Positions 34,554 through 46,712 of a stretch of DNA of 64,000 nucleotides are shown piece after piece. This stretch comes from Piliocolobus tephrosceles. Its lineage: Eukaryota > Chordata > Mammalia > Primates > Cercopithecidae. The translations under genes and the position numbers were made by a program. Every line of letters begins with the position of its first letter. Positions within the stretch are counted from its first letter, which is position 1. Location: positions 38,590,531 to 38,654,530 of the forward strand of contig NC_045443.1 in the NCBI RefSeq assembly GCF_002776525.5, in the 5' to 3' direction. The notes below the pieces were generated by a model. It searched no databases. It was not told the DNA's origin and saw only the letters and a program-made list of their open reading frames with translations.

Positions 34554-34725
34554 CAGCGATGTCCAACCCTTTGAATGAGGGGAACTTTTTGCTAATCTGT
34601 GGTGATGGAATACACAAAAATTATGCACTGACCTTTTTTTTTAGCTCAATCAGCCATTATTAGTGTATTTTATGTGTGGCCCAAGACAATTCTTCTTTCA
34701 ATGGGCCAAAAGGTCTGACACCGTG
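34554..34725. mobile_element. Small non-autonomous DNA transposon (hAT-like)
   Basis: About 172 bp with inverted ends: CAGCGATGTCCAACCCTTTG at the left and the reverse complement of CACGGTGTCAGACCTTTTGG at the right. The interior 'gtattttatgtgtggcccaa' is a common mammalian interspersed sequence. No 8-bp duplication survives. The family name was not recalled with certainty. Confidence 0.6.
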
Positions 34726-35875
34726 ATCTACATCTTTAAAAAGTATATCATCTCTCAGTGCAAAATCTCTTACAGTTTTCTTTTAAACTTTTATTTTAGG
34801 TTCACGGGTGCATTCAAAGTTTCTTCAGCAATATAAAATGTATTTCTCTGTACTCTACAGGTCAGTGGTTGGTCTCATAGTAATAAAGTAAAAATGTAAG
34901 AATACTGACTTACTGTTGTCCTGTCTACACCTCACCATTCTGTGACATTAGAGTGGCGAAATTTAAGACTTGATGAAAGAAGAGTTGGAAGTTCATGTTA
35001 AAGGGGATATAAGAGAGACATGCATGCTTCTATGAAAGGTGAGAGGCTCTGCCAATTTTCCCTGATAGCCTCCTTTCTCTGTCCCTAAATGTGGAGACTT
35101 CGGGACATTTCCATGTCCTAAATATGGGCCTGGACATCAAAGAGCTTAAGTCTGACATTCAGATGTCTGTGCTCTCTGGAGCTAAAGTGAGTTTTCATAA
35201 AGTGTATAAGAGCTAATTAATAATTTTCATTTTGTTAATTTTAGTGGTAATTTCATTTCAGGTGAAATAATTGCCCATTTTGTTGGTTAGTCTTGGTTTA
35301 ATTGGGGCCAGTATCACAGTAAGGAGAGGGGAGGCGCAGGTCAGGGAACGACAGACTTGTGTACTCATCTTTTGACTCTCTTCCTCCATGTTACCTTGAA
35401 ATGGCAGAGGAAAAAAAAAAGTATAAAAGAATTAACTGATTAGTGACAAAATGAAACCAAATTGGGATTTTTGCCCTCAGAAGTGAACCCTCGAAGCCCA
35501 AGAAGTGAACTCTAACAAACAAAGGTATGTCATCTGCCTGAAGAGGAAGTCAGGGTGCTTGGTGAGGGAGCTGGGTCCTAAGAAAGATGCCAAGTCTGAG
35601 GTGACTCTGGACCTCCAGGAGAGATAATAATGAAACCTAATGACACAAAATGGGAAAGGAAAGGCAGCTTGGGAGTGAAGCCGTCTAAAGCACTCCATTC
35701 CGAGAGTCAAGTTTCCCCATTCAGGGGCCCCACAAGGAAAACTACTGTACTAATGTGTGCCCCCAACTACACAAACTCCACTGCCAGGTCTCTTCAGAAG
35801 CAAGACCTGCTGGCGAGCAGCCGCCCACATACACCCGCACTAATCATACAGTTCTCCACTCGCGAAAATAAATAA
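34726..35875. other. Single-copy intergenic with an L1-end scrap
   Basis: 34785-34815 resembles an antisense L1 3' end ('aacttttattttaggttcac'). The rest is unassigned. 35630-35870 is relatively GC-rich with several CpGs ('gcgagcagccgcccac'), but no gene structure is seen. Confidence 0.4.
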
Positions 35876-35879
35876 ACAA

Positions 35880-37042
35880 AGAGCGTCTAACACCCAGGGA
35901 GATCCAAAAGAATAGGAGGACAAAGACCAGGATGTACAACAAAAACAAAAAACACTGACTTCTAGTGGAGTCATTCCTCCTATGGAAAAAACAGACTTTT
36001 AAAATATTTAATTGATATCCTAAACAATATTCAAGAAGATATTTTATCCTTAATATAAGGATAAGCTGCCACAAAAAAGGAATAATCCAAGAGCTTAAAA
36101 AATTAGAAATTTGATGGCCAATTTAAAGTAATGAATGTGCTAAATGATAATATGAAGATAGTCACAGAGTTGGAGATACATGAAATAAAGTTGAAGAAAT
36201 CCTCTAGAATGGAGAAAAAAGACAAGATAGTAGAAAACGTAAGAGAAAAAGATAAAGGGTGATACATTTTAAATGTTTACTATTCATTTGATAAGCTCCA
36301 TAAACACAAAACAGATAATGGTATTGGGAAAACTATGAACACATAAAAGAAATAATAAAAGCAGATTTGCCTTAGCTGAAAAGGCAAAGGTCTTAAGATT
36401 CACACAACTGGCCAACTCCTATTAAAATTTCAAGGCAGGGTAAACTATAGATCTAAGAAATTTCCAAAAAAAAAAAAAAAAAAAAAAAACAGGCTAACTG
36501 CAAAGGAAAAAGCCATAGTCAAAACTAAAAAATAAGAAGCAAAGTCCAGAGATGAAAGTTCTCTTGAATTTTTCATACAACAGCCAAATTATGAACAAAG
36601 TGTGAGGATTGTTTTAAAATGTTTTTTTGATGCAGAATATCCCAAAGCTTACAATTCATGTTCGACATTTGAAAAAAAAAAAAAAGAAAAGAAATGTATA
36701 CCAGCAAAAGTTTAAAAAATAAACAGCATCTCACAAAGAAATGACATAGTATATGAAGAACCAGAGAAATCTTGACACAAAAATAGTGAAGAAAGTGAAG
36801 CAGAAAACGAGACAAATTCACTTGTCAAACTTTGAAAATTTCACTTCCAACAGCAAAAATCTAACTTGCTTAATTATTTCACCGTCCACCTGCATCCAAT
36901 GTTCTACTTAGTTCTGTAGTATATAAGTTACATAATTATAATATTAAGCATGTTAATTATTTTGTTTATTTGAGAACCATAGAATTAGACAGAATATAAA
37001 AGATTTATTTGTAAGTACAGAACTGCAGAACAGAATGTAAAT
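35880..37042 (+). mobile_element. HAL1/L1M relic, ORF1-like part
   Basis: A-rich sense sequence with L1 ORF1/HAL1 words ('aatcctctagaatggagaaa', 'gagcttaaaaaattagaaat') and A-runs at 36466-36488 and 36671-36683. Frames are broken. The 3' part continues after the Alu. Confidence 0.5.
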
Positions 37043-37055
37043 GTTGTAAATAATG

Positions 37056-37355
37056 ACCAGGCTCAGCGGCTCACGCTTGTAATCCCAGCACTTTGGGAGG
37101 CCGAGGCGGGCGGATCACCTGAGGTCAGGAGTTCAAGATCAGCCTGGGCAATATAGTGAAACCCCATCTCTACTAAAAATACAAAATTAGCCGAGCGTGG
37201 TGACACATGCTTGTAATCCCAGCTACTTGGGAGACTGAGGCAGGAAAACCGCTTGAACCTGGGAGGCAGAGGATGCGGTGAGCTGAGATCACACCATTGC
37301 ACTCCAGCCTGGGCAATAAGAGTAAATCTCCATCTCACCAAAAAAAAAAAAAAAA
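37056..37355 (+). mobile_element. AluS element
   Basis: Sense Alu inserted in the HAL1/L1M relic. Flanks GTTGTAAATAATG (37043-37055) and GTTAGAAATAATG (37356-37368) form a duplication with two changes. Confidence 0.92.
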
Positions 37356-37368
37356 GTTAGAAATAATG

Positions 37369-37740
37369 TACAAAAATAAAAATCAGGAAATAGATGGGAA
37401 ACGCTAGATGAAAGGTGACATAAGTGCACTAAATTCCCCATTTTCATAGGAAAGTCAAAATATAATGTTGAGAATTGATGAATCAAGAAATAGAGGCATA
37501 GAAATATTATTTCAACTTAAGAGAGAACCTCCAGAAACTCTAAAAACAAACACTGTCCAACACAGTTGCCTCTGGGAAGTAAGTCTAGGGACAGGGAGTA
37601 GAGAGACAAGGAGATTACTTTTCTATTTGATACTCTCCTGTACTGTTAAAACTATTTACCATTTGGATTCATTAGTTCTAGTATTTACTAAAAAAATGTG
37701 GAAAAAGGAAATATTATACATGAAAAGCATATTCTAGATC
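37369..37740 (+). mobile_element. HAL1/L1M relic, 3' part
   Basis: 'acagttgcctctgggaagta' and 'actctcctgtactgttaaaa' then 'tatttaccatttggattcat' are typical of a HAL1/L1ME 3' end. Confidence 0.6.
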
Positions 37741-38010
37741 CTGAGGGCATATATTTTCACCATTTAAACTGAAAAATGAAATAGATATCACTGTCTTTTT
37801 AATTTTTTTTACAGATTCTGAGTTTTCAGGACAACGTTTTGGAATCTTTCCAGCAGGGGTCCAAGTAGCTCTGGGTCTGCTACACCTGGTCATTTAGTAT
37901 CTCCACTGTTATTTACTGCTTCAGATTTATACATGGAAGGCATTGGCTGAAATATGAAGTGATCTGGAAGAGCAGGTTAAAATTGATATGTAACCCTTTG
38001 TCAAAGGGTT
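37741..38010. other. Short intergenic spacer
   Basis: Nothing recognised. Confidence 0.4.
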
Positions 38011-38026
38011 AAAAACTTCACATACA

Positions 38027-38323
38027 GGCCAGGCGCAGTGGCTCACATTTGTAATCCTAGCACTTAGGGAGGCTGAGGTGGGTGGATCACCTGAAGTCAG
38101 GAGTTTGAGACCAACCTGGCCATCATGGTGAAACCCCGTCTCTACTAAAAATATAAAAATTAGCTGGATGTGGTGGAAGGTGCCTGTAATCCCAGCTACT
38201 TGGGAGGTGTAGGCCAGAGAGTCGCTTGAGCCTGGGAGGCGGAGATTGCAGTGAGCTGAGATTGCGCCATTGCACTCCAGCCTGGGCAACAAGAGCGAAA
38301 CTCCATCTCACAAAAGAAAAAAG
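38027..38323 (+). mobile_element. AluS element
   Basis: Sense full-length Alu. Flanks AAAAACTTCACATACA (38011-38026) and AAAAAATTTACATACA (38324-38339) form a 16-bp duplication with two changes. Confidence 0.93.
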
Positions 38324-38339
38324 AAAAAATTTACATACA

Positions 38340-41336
38340 TTGATCAATCAGATCAGCTAATGAGTCACAAGGACAAAATGAATTCCAGTTTTCATTTGGA
38401 GACAAATAAAACAGTAAAAGGGGGAAGCCAGTCCAGAGCGAATGCCAGGATGCCATAGAGTCATTTGGCATCTAAAGAGGAAAAAAGGAATGAAAGAAGT
38501 TACCTATTTTCACAACAGTGCTTTGGGTGGACCCTGACTATTGATGAAGCTACCATCTTATCCAAGGTTTGAACGTCAAGGTTTAGATTACTCCACTAAA
38601 GATGTCATAGACTGTATACCCAGTCCTCTACTATGATGTTCTATCCAGCCATTCTCAGGAACCAGGGCAAAAGTAACCAGTCTAGCCGGGCACAGCAGGA
38701 TCCGTAAAGAGCAGAGGCCAGTATGTTTGATAAATATCAAAGCTGACCCAAAAACACATTTAACAATGAATCTTTTGTAAGAATAAAGACTATCAAGTAC
38801 ACCACATGAGGTATTGAAATACTATTCACCCAGTATTAGGTAATTGCTCGAAATGTCTTGAGGAATAATATTTACTGACCTTCTAGTATGTTGATTTTAG
38901 ATATAATTGTGTAAGGTCATTTGCATAGAATTCTTTTTAGTTTGTAGCCTCTGATGTCTTTTTTCTTCTTTTAAAATTCATTTCAGCTATGTATGTAGCA
39001 GTACCTCGGTGTACACAAACAGCTAGGTCAACCTAAGGGTAACACTCAGCACAACAAGAAAACAGGTGACAAATACAAAACAAGGGTTGAATATAACTAA
39101 CATGGGGTCATTTGAATGAAAGATTTTTTTTTATTTTTAACATCCATATTTAACCCAATGCATCAGAAAAAGAAGCGTTGGAAAAACTCGATTCTGAAAT
39201 TTCTAAAGCAAAAACTGCACCTTGACTTAATGGGCAAGGGAAGAAATCTAAAGGCATCTTGCTATCAAATGCAAACAAAAATGAGACATTATTTCCCTGC
39301 TTATTTCCCTGAGCCATTAATAACGTGACAGTCCAGGTAGGACTGGCCGGGGCTGACTGCTACAAACCTCTCAGCCTGCATCCATCTCCTCAGGCTTCAT
39401 GTGAACCTGTAATAACATTCTTCCACCACTTCACAGTTGCCTCTAGGTTTCATTGGAACCCTGCTTTCTTTTTTCAGCTACTTACTCTGGGAACTCACCT
39501 CCAACTCAGATCACTTGCAGGAATTCTTGAAAAACAAATAGAATAGAATATCTGATTGGCAGACACAATCAATACGACAAAATGCAAGGAGACAGCAACT
39601 TTTGTTCCTCTGTTGTTCCTATTTCCTTTCGTTTCATGTTGAGGGTATATGGGACATTTTTTTTTTTTTTTTTTTTTTCTGTACTGCAAGGATAGCAGAG
39701 TTTTGAAATTTGCTGCTCTTAGATTGCATACTTGCTCAGTTTCTCTGACTCTTTCCTCTGACAATAGTTCCATGTAGAGGCTCTGAATTTCTGTATCATA
39801 TTTATTGGATAGTTCACCACAATGCCAGTATCTCGTGAGAATGCAAAAGCCCTACTAATTACAGATTTAAAGCATTCATTAAAGTATTCTGAAACATGAT
39901 GAGTACCACTCTATAACATAAAATGAGGTACAGTGTATACATGTATGCCTGCTTATTTGGTGGTAATATAGATTTTAGTGTGCACTTGTCACTCTATTTA
40001 GGTTGTCATTATTGTCCTGCTTGCCCTAATTCAGTGATGTATCATCTTCTTGCATTTGTCTAAATCAATTCGGCAGCAGATAAATCAAGGCTTTTCTTGC
40101 CCTTGCCCTTCCAAGCTGTTCAAATCATCCATCTGACCGTGGAAGAAAGGACATAATCACTTGCTTGGAAGGAGAAAATATCTACATTAACTCTACAGCA
40201 AACCACTTCTGCATTGATGTGTGCAAATACGCACGTGGTGTGTGTGCGTGTGTGTGCACTTACGCATACACACTAAAGCCACAGATCTTGGAACAGAGTC
40301 TGAAAGAAAACCATGAAAGCCACAGAATGTTGCTCTTTTTTTTTTTTTTTTCTTTTTGAAAAGATAAAAGCAGGTTTCAATTCTCTTCTTAAGAAGAGAG
40401 CGTATTTCCCCACATTTCAAAGGCCATATAAGATCCTGTTTTTATAGCCTCATGAGCTGTGGGAGCAGAAAATTAATTGGTTCTCTAACTGGTAAATCCT
40501 TTGACAGACAATATAGCCTGGAATTCAGAGTCCTGATACATTTTTTTATTTGTGGTTCAACAGAGAAAGAATCATAAACCAGGAAAGATGTCCTGGGTAG
40601 ACCTGAAGAATGTGGCACTCCCTCTTCCCTCTTTTAATCCTTTTCCTCAATCCACTCCCACTTTTTGATATTTTATTTTACTTTCTTTTTGCCTTTGGAC
40701 ATTTATCTTTTCTTCTAGGAAGTGTGTTATTGGAAATGTTTTTTAATGTAACCAGCAAGAGTTATGACTGTGACAGGGAGGCTAAGGAGTGGCCAGAGTT
40801 TCCACCACAGCCTCCAACTGTCCTGCAGGAATCGGGAGCTGAGAAATGGAGGCATCAGCTCCACTTCCAACATTTCTCCAGGGGCTATATCGGCTCTCTT
40901 CACTCTATGGCAGCATTAACTCTGTTGCTCTTAGAGCATTTGCTGGCATGTCAAAAATGAAACCAGGGCATTTGTCTCCTTTCACGTTCTGCAGAGTATC
41001 AGGCAAAACTCCATTTTTTTTTCCAGAAATAATGCAATAAATAGACAGGAGTCTTCTTGTGTTGTATAAGTAATCAAAACATGCTTCTCTGAGCTGGTTC
41101 TACTGTACTTTTGTGGCTATGGTAGAATCTAAGTTGAGCACTGTAAACTTTCTAGTAGGATTCTGAATTTCTCTGGAGGCAAGAGGTAGCTGAATGTGGT
41201 CGTACCTTCAATTATTTCCACTTATAATTAAAATAGCACTCCTCTCCCTACCCTGCTTATTTTTTTTATTTTTAACATAACTTTTTGAGTTATGAGCCTA
41301 ACTTTTTGAAAGTTGGTTGATAAAAGTAATGTTATA
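38340..41336. other. Single-copy intergenic, about 3 kb
   Basis: No repeat except low-complexity runs: poly(T) at about 39657-39679, a GT-rich tract at 40238-40257 and a T-run at 40327-40342. The 116-codon frame at 40610-40960 begins hydrophobic but shows no domain and no convincing splice sites. No gene is supported. Confidence 0.5.
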
Positions 41337-41338
41337 TA

Positions 41339-41397
41339 CTAGTTTGGTGCAAAATTAATTGTGGTTTTTGCTTGCAATTAATTTTGCACCAATCTAA
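41339..41397. mobile_element. MADE1 (mariner MITE), shortened
   Basis: Ends CTAGTTTGGTGCAAAATTAA and its near inverse ATTAATTTTGCACCAATCTAA, with TA duplications at 41337-41338 and 41398-41399. The usual element is 80 bp; this copy is 59 bp, having lost much of the second inner arm. It forms a stem of about 21 bp with a 13-nt loop. MADE1 is the source of the miR-548 family, but expression cannot be judged here. Confidence 0.92.
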
Positions 41398-41404
41398 TAC
41401 TTTG

Positions 41405-41748
41405 CTGTGTTTTCTTGTTTGTTTGTTTGTTTGTTTGTTTGTTTGTTTGTTTGTTTGTTTTAAGATGGAATCTAGCTCTGTCGCCCAGGCTGGAGTGCAG
41501 TGGTGCAATCTCGGTTCACTGCAAGCTCCACCTCCTGGGTTCACGCCATTCTCCTACTTCAGCCTTCCAAGAAGCTGAGACTACAGGCACCTGCCATTAC
41601 GCCTGGCTAATTTTTTTTTTTTTTTTTTTAGTAGAGACGGGGTTTCACTGTGTTAGCCAGGATGGTCTCGATCTCCTGACCTTGTGATCCGCCCATCTCG
41701 GTCTCCCAAAGTGCTGGGATTACAGGTATGAGCCACCATGCCCGGCCC
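41405..41748 (-). mobile_element. AluY element with (TTTG)n tail
   Basis: Antisense AluY ('ggatggtctcgatctcctga'). Its tail is a (TTTG)n array at 41416-41460 and there is a T-run in the linker at 41611-41630. The duplication TCTAATACTTTG at 41393-41404 and 41749-41760 includes the end of the MADE1 element. Confidence 0.93.
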
Positions 41749-41760
41749 TCTAATACTTTG

Positions 41761-44700
41761 TTTAGAGTTTCCATGTGGTGTTTCTAGGGGTATAGTGCTG
41801 GGTGCACACACACATATACACAATCATATCACACCAACACATGCACTCTCTCTCACTCTGGTTTTGATTCTTTGCAGTTTCATCAATGTCCCTAGGTTCA
41901 TTGTCTCTGTAGTATTCTGTTCTTTTACTGATTTCGTCTCCACTTTCTTGTCCTAAGAAATAATGTCCTGATGTTTCATTGCACATCACTCAGAGGAGAG
42001 AGAATCTGATAACCCTAGAGGTTCATTTCCTCCTCTGGTTTGGTAGTTTAGGAGAGAGCTGGCTTAACAGAGAACAGTCTAATAGAAATCACTGGATTCC
42101 AGAAGGTTCCTCTTTCAAATAAAACCATTTCTCTGATCTAGGAGCATCTGGGATTACACAATGGCATAGATATAACTTGCTCCTGCAGTCCCTATGTATA
42201 TGCAGTATTACAGGTCCAGGATTCCTCTCCATGACACATCAGCCATGATACATGCAGTCCTCCCCTGTCCAGCACAAGCCATGGTATACTGAGTTTTTGA
42301 GGAGTTGTGTGCACACTGCTACTTCTCTACTTATAAATTTTTCCTCAATAAAACCTATTTTATATTTTCATTGCCAGTGGCCCTTGTGGTGCATTTCCTG
42401 ATTCCCCCTGGCATAGCTACTCCAATCCCTAGCTGGTACCTCTTTACCTGGCTTGTCCTCACGAGGCCTTCCTCATAGTCAAGAGAGATGGTTTATAAGC
42501 CACATTATACAAGTTTCTCAGGTTAGTGCCAAGGCAAACATAATAGCATTAATGTTCACCTTACACAACCATCCTGTTTCCAATACAGTTTTCTGATAAC
42601 ACCACTTGCAAGTGTATCACCAAAGCAAGTCCCATTCTTATAAGAATTTGGGGGATTGTGAGCCCAGAATGGATTAAGTAGGCAGTGTAGATTTTGTCCT
42701 ACCATAGCCATGTGCAGATTAAAAACATTTGGCTCTAGCTACTCAGATTTCTGCCTTCGTTCTTCTTTCCCAGTTGGCTTGCTCTCCTCTCCTAGGGTGA
42801 ACGTACGTGTGTTGGGGGCAGGGTAGGATGATAGAATATACTAGTCATGATTCTAATGTTATTTCAAATCATCAAAGCAGGTATTTACAACAATCACCAG
42901 TTATTGCCTGCTGGATCTAAAATGGAATACTCACCAAGGAATACCGTAAATAACCAGGCAGAACAGAAGGTCACAATGTTATGGTACATTCTCCTTTATG
43001 TAATAATGCCAATTAAAAATCATAGTTAGAGATGTCAAGCATAAAAATAAAAAATAAATCATAGTCTATTTTTTAAGAAGTTTAAATAAAGACATCAGCA
43101 ACTCGCCAAATATTTTATATACTAAAGGGAATTTAAGAAAACAAAATCCCTTATTCTTTATACATTTCAATGAAATCTTACAGCAGCACATGTTCAACAC
43201 AATTTAGTCAGAGATCTCAAAGGATTCAGAAATATAATCATGGGAAGAGTGCTGTTTCAGAATGAAGTCTTGACAAGCAGTGAAAAGAAAATAAATGGAT
43301 TACAACAAGCATACTAAAAAGGAAAAATAATGTTAGATAAATTTCCCCAAGAAACTAGTGATAAGGGATAGATTTTCAACTGTTTTCTTTTTAATCTGCT
43401 TTGTTTTTTTATTTCCAAATAACATGTTCAGCTCAAAAATAAAAGATAAAATCGAATAGAATTATTTGCCAGTTTATTTCAGGAAAGCTCAGTATTTTAA
43501 AATAACAATAATAAACGATAGTATATTTCAGGGCTTAGACTTGTTTTATTAAGAGGTTCAAGTTATAGGCATCTAAAAGCAGGGGTGAGGACAAAGGGCA
43601 TGGTATATTAATAATACTTTGTAAATAGCAAGCTTTCCTAATGTGAAAATAATTTAATTAACATAAAAGCACTGAACAATTAGTGGTCCTTATCTGGCTT
43701 AGGACCCACCAACTCAATTATGGCTAGTAAGCCCATTAGCTGAGTTTAAATTTCAGAAACTTTGGAAACTGTTTAATTTTTCTCTTAAACCTTCGAGAAA
43801 AAGGACAGTCTGTTGTGTACAATCAGAATACACAATCACTAGCAGAAGCCTAATTGACTATTCTGCAGAGAGGAATGTGATTGAACTTCAGTGTTTACTG
43901 AGTGTGAACACAAAGCACCAGGTTAGGAAGAGCAGAGCCCCAGCCTGCATTTTCATTTCTGTATGGTACAGCTGAAATGTAGCATTGATGCCTACCAAAC
44001 AGGAATGAATTTTCCAGCAAGGGCTGGGAAAACGTGGGGGGATTCACAGTGGATTTTTTGTTTGTTTGTTTGTTTGTTTTTTGTTTTTTTGTTAACTTTG
44101 AGAGGTAAAGATTTGGAAGACAGGTATGACTACCTCAAAAAATTCTCCACTAACATAAGCCACTATGATTTCCCTGCAGCTTGTTTAAGAGCCATCCTGA
44201 AGGCCCTCTGTTGTAACCCTGTTATAGAAATCACTGGTTGGATGGCAGGAGCCAATGGAGAGAGTGTTGGGGTTTGCGTGCACAAGGATAGATAAAGTGT
44301 ATCTAAAACCTTCTATTGAGGAAAAATGGCGTTAGTGTCACACTCTATCATATCAGAGAGCCTTGTCGGCTGTGCTGAAGATTTTGGTTGTCCTAAAAGC
44401 ATCGGTAGCCACTGAAAGGTTTATGTGATGTGACTCCATCCCGCTGACGATTTATTGGGTATGAAAATAGGTACTTTAACACATGTAAGTCTGTCTGCAG
44501 ATGTGCCATTGGAATTCTGCCATGCTTCATGGAGGGCCGGGAAGCCCAGGCTGCCATCCCTTTAGGCAACGTAACATGTGCTGTTTGTGGAAGATAACAC
44601 GCCCGCAATAGATGTTAGCAAATACATCCGTGCTCCAGAAATGGAACCTGAGGAACAGAGCCCATCTGGGTGTCATTGCCATGCATGATTCAGAAAATCA

Positions 44701-45341
44701 GACGCAGCCATGATAACAGCCACCAAAGCACTTCAGAATCCTGTCCACATCAAGAACACATGACAGGCAAGATTGCAGAGCAGGTGGGACTCCCACAGGG
44801 ACAATGCTGGCCTCACTTTGAGCACTCCGCCACCCTGACACCTTTTTGGTGACACAACACAACATGTACAAGATCCTCCCAGCCCCTCTTCAAATTCACT
44901 CCACCACTGGCCCATGATCTGGAAATGGGGCTTTTCATAAAAAATTGAAAACTGCTTTTCTGAAAAATGGAAGAACAAGAAGAGTAAAATTCTTAAATCA
45001 TAGGGCTTCATCTTTCAAATTCAAGCTAATTAACAGCAATTCTGTAACAAAGTTGCTTTTCTACCTGTCATGATTTTCTTACACAGTTCATAAGGATTGT
45101 TTGGATTACAGACAATAGGTACTGTTTTTATATTAGCTTGGCTAATATATAGTTTCCTGATCATATTTTCCCTTATATTGACTATGTAAAATTCATGTCT
45201 TTCACAGTTTTAAAAATTAATAGCAAGGACAATTGTCTTTTCCAAAAATCTCTTAAATATGTGACACTGTATCTTAAAAATAATTATCAAAGTCCAAGGT
45301 ACCAGCTTGAGCACAGTTGCCCAGTAGCGACAAAGTCTCTC
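41761..45341. other. Single-copy intergenic, about 3.6 kb
   Basis: No gene is recognised. 41940-42400 contains AATAAA (42348) and could be a worn LTR, unproven. A (TTTG)n tract lies at 44057-44083. 43640-43760 is AT-rich with several TAATT words. The 110-codon frame at 43963-44295 runs through the TTTG tract and is not credible. Confidence 0.45.
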
Positions 45342-45629
45342 TTTTTGAGACAGAGTCTTGCTCTGTCACCCAGGCTGGAGTGCAGTGGTGCAATCTCAGC
45401 TCACTGCAAGCTCCACCTCCTGGATTTAAGTGATTCTCGTGCCTCAGCCTCCCAAGTACCTGGGACTACAAGTTTGTACCACCACACCTGGCTAATTTTT
45501 GTAGTTTTAGTAGAGATGGGGTTTCACCATGTTGGTCAGGCTGGCCTCAAACTTCTGACCTCAAGTGATCCACCTGCCTTGGCCTCTCAAAGCGCTGGGA
45601 TTATAGGCATGAGCCACAAGTGTCCAGCC
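45342..45629 (-). mobile_element. AluS (Sx-like) element
   Basis: Antisense full-length Alu from 'tttttgagacagagtcttgc' to 'cacaagtgtccagcc'. The 162-codon plus frame at 45195-45683, the longest in the window, is a read-through of this antisense Alu. Confidence 0.9.
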
Positions 45630-45689
45630 CTAAATCTCTTTTCAACCATGCTCCAACCACGGCTCTGTCCTTGGTTCCCTTAGTCCAGT

Positions 45690-46035
45690 TTTAGCAAGAA
45701 TCAGGCCAGGTCATTTTAGCAAAAATTCTCCCCTCTTGATACATGATCAAATTTCTCGTGCCCCATCCTTGATATCTGATCACCCTGGCCTGTGTTCATC
45801 AAGCATCCTGTCAAGCTGGGTTAGCTAGAATCCTCCCTCACTCCTGAAATTTTCTCTTAGTAATTTTCCATCCACTGACCCCAACCCTATTCCTTGACTA
45901 TAATTCCTTACTTGTCCATGTTGCATTTGGAGTGGGCCTCATCTGTCTCCCCTACTGCAAAACTTCCATTTTAGTAGTCTCCTTTGAATAAAGTCTTCCC
46001 TACTCCCTTTAACAAGAGGCACGAATATTTTTTTT
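45690..46035 (+). mobile_element. Probable ERVL-type solo LTR
   Basis: LTR-like organisation: 'cctggcctgtgttcatcaag', then a CTATAAT box at about 45899 and a GAATAAAG poly(A) signal at about 45986, followed by 'tttaacaagaggcacg'. I associate the wording with LTR33/LTR16-like ERVL LTRs but am not certain. The left edge is unclear. Confidence 0.5.
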
Positions 46036-46055
46036 TTCTTTAATACTAGGACTCT

Positions 46056-46600
46056 TCAAAATTCATGCTGAAATGGCCAGAAAAATACTTAGAGAGAAAA
46101 ATTTTCACCCTTGTTGCAAATCAGGAGTAGCTTCACATATAAACTAGAAATTTGGATGAATTTCAATTAGATGCAGTTCCTGTGGTCTAAACTGGCAAAA
46201 GAGAATGACCCCCATTAGTAGAAGTAGGCACTGTTGTATACCACCAATGCCAATACTTGCAGTAGCAAGTGTTGGAGCGAGGGTGAGCTCAAAGGGAATG
46301 AAAAGGGTAAAGGAGAAGTCTAGCCTTTTTGCTTCCTCTGGCCTCTATGGCAATATGAGCCCACCAATCAGAGAAACAGGCATGACAGAACCTTTCTCTG
46401 GAAATACTACCTGTGGAAATGGCCTTGTGAAAGCCTCATGGCTATGGCTCTTATTCAGCACTCTCCCAAATCCCCCAAACTGATAGACAAACAGATGGGC
46501 ATCTCCTGCTTTTTTCCTTTCTCTAGATTCTGGATCTGGAAGTCTTTCTATAAATAAACACTGGTAGAGAAACATATCTATGTTTAGAACCCAGCCTAAT
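46056..46600. other. Intergenic, unassigned
   Basis: The 92-codon frame at 46205-46483 has a slightly coding-like composition but no domain I can name. It could be part of an old retroelement. Confidence 0.35.
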
Positions 46601-46603
46601 CCT

Positions 46604-46707
46604 ACTTTTTAAAAAGTCAGTAAAAGTACAGCCACTTTGGAAAACAGTTTGGTAGGTTTGTATAAAGTTAAACACACACTTTTCACATGACCCAGCCATC
46701 CCACTAG
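46604..46707 (+). mobile_element. L1M LINE, sense, left block
   Basis: 'cagccactttggaaaacagt' and 'atgacccagccatcccacta' are L1M ORF2-end/3' UTR text. It continues at 47531 after an MLT1 LTR. Confidence 0.8.
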
Positions 46708-46712
46708 ACCCA

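Noticed and set aside
38688..38700. 'agccgggcacagcagg' resembling an Alu start
   Set aside because: The match stops after about 13 bases and no Alu body follows.
40610..40960. 116-codon frame with a hydrophobic N-terminal part
   Set aside because: T-rich DNA gives Leu/Phe runs in any frame; no domain, no splice sites and no overlap with a conserved-looking segment.
42240..42400. Possible gene 3' end or LTR near AATAAA at 42348
   Set aside because: AATAAA is frequent in AT-rich DNA; no LTR ends, exon or downstream GT-rich element could be tied to it.
43963..44295. 110-codon frame on the plus strand
   Set aside because: Passes through a (TTTG)n tract that supplies Phe/Val/Cys-rich residues; not credible as a protein.
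45195..45683. Longest open frame (162 codons, plus strand)
   Set aside because: Most of it is the antisense Alu reading frame ('LSPRLECSGAISAHC'-type peptide), a common artefact of Alu sequence.
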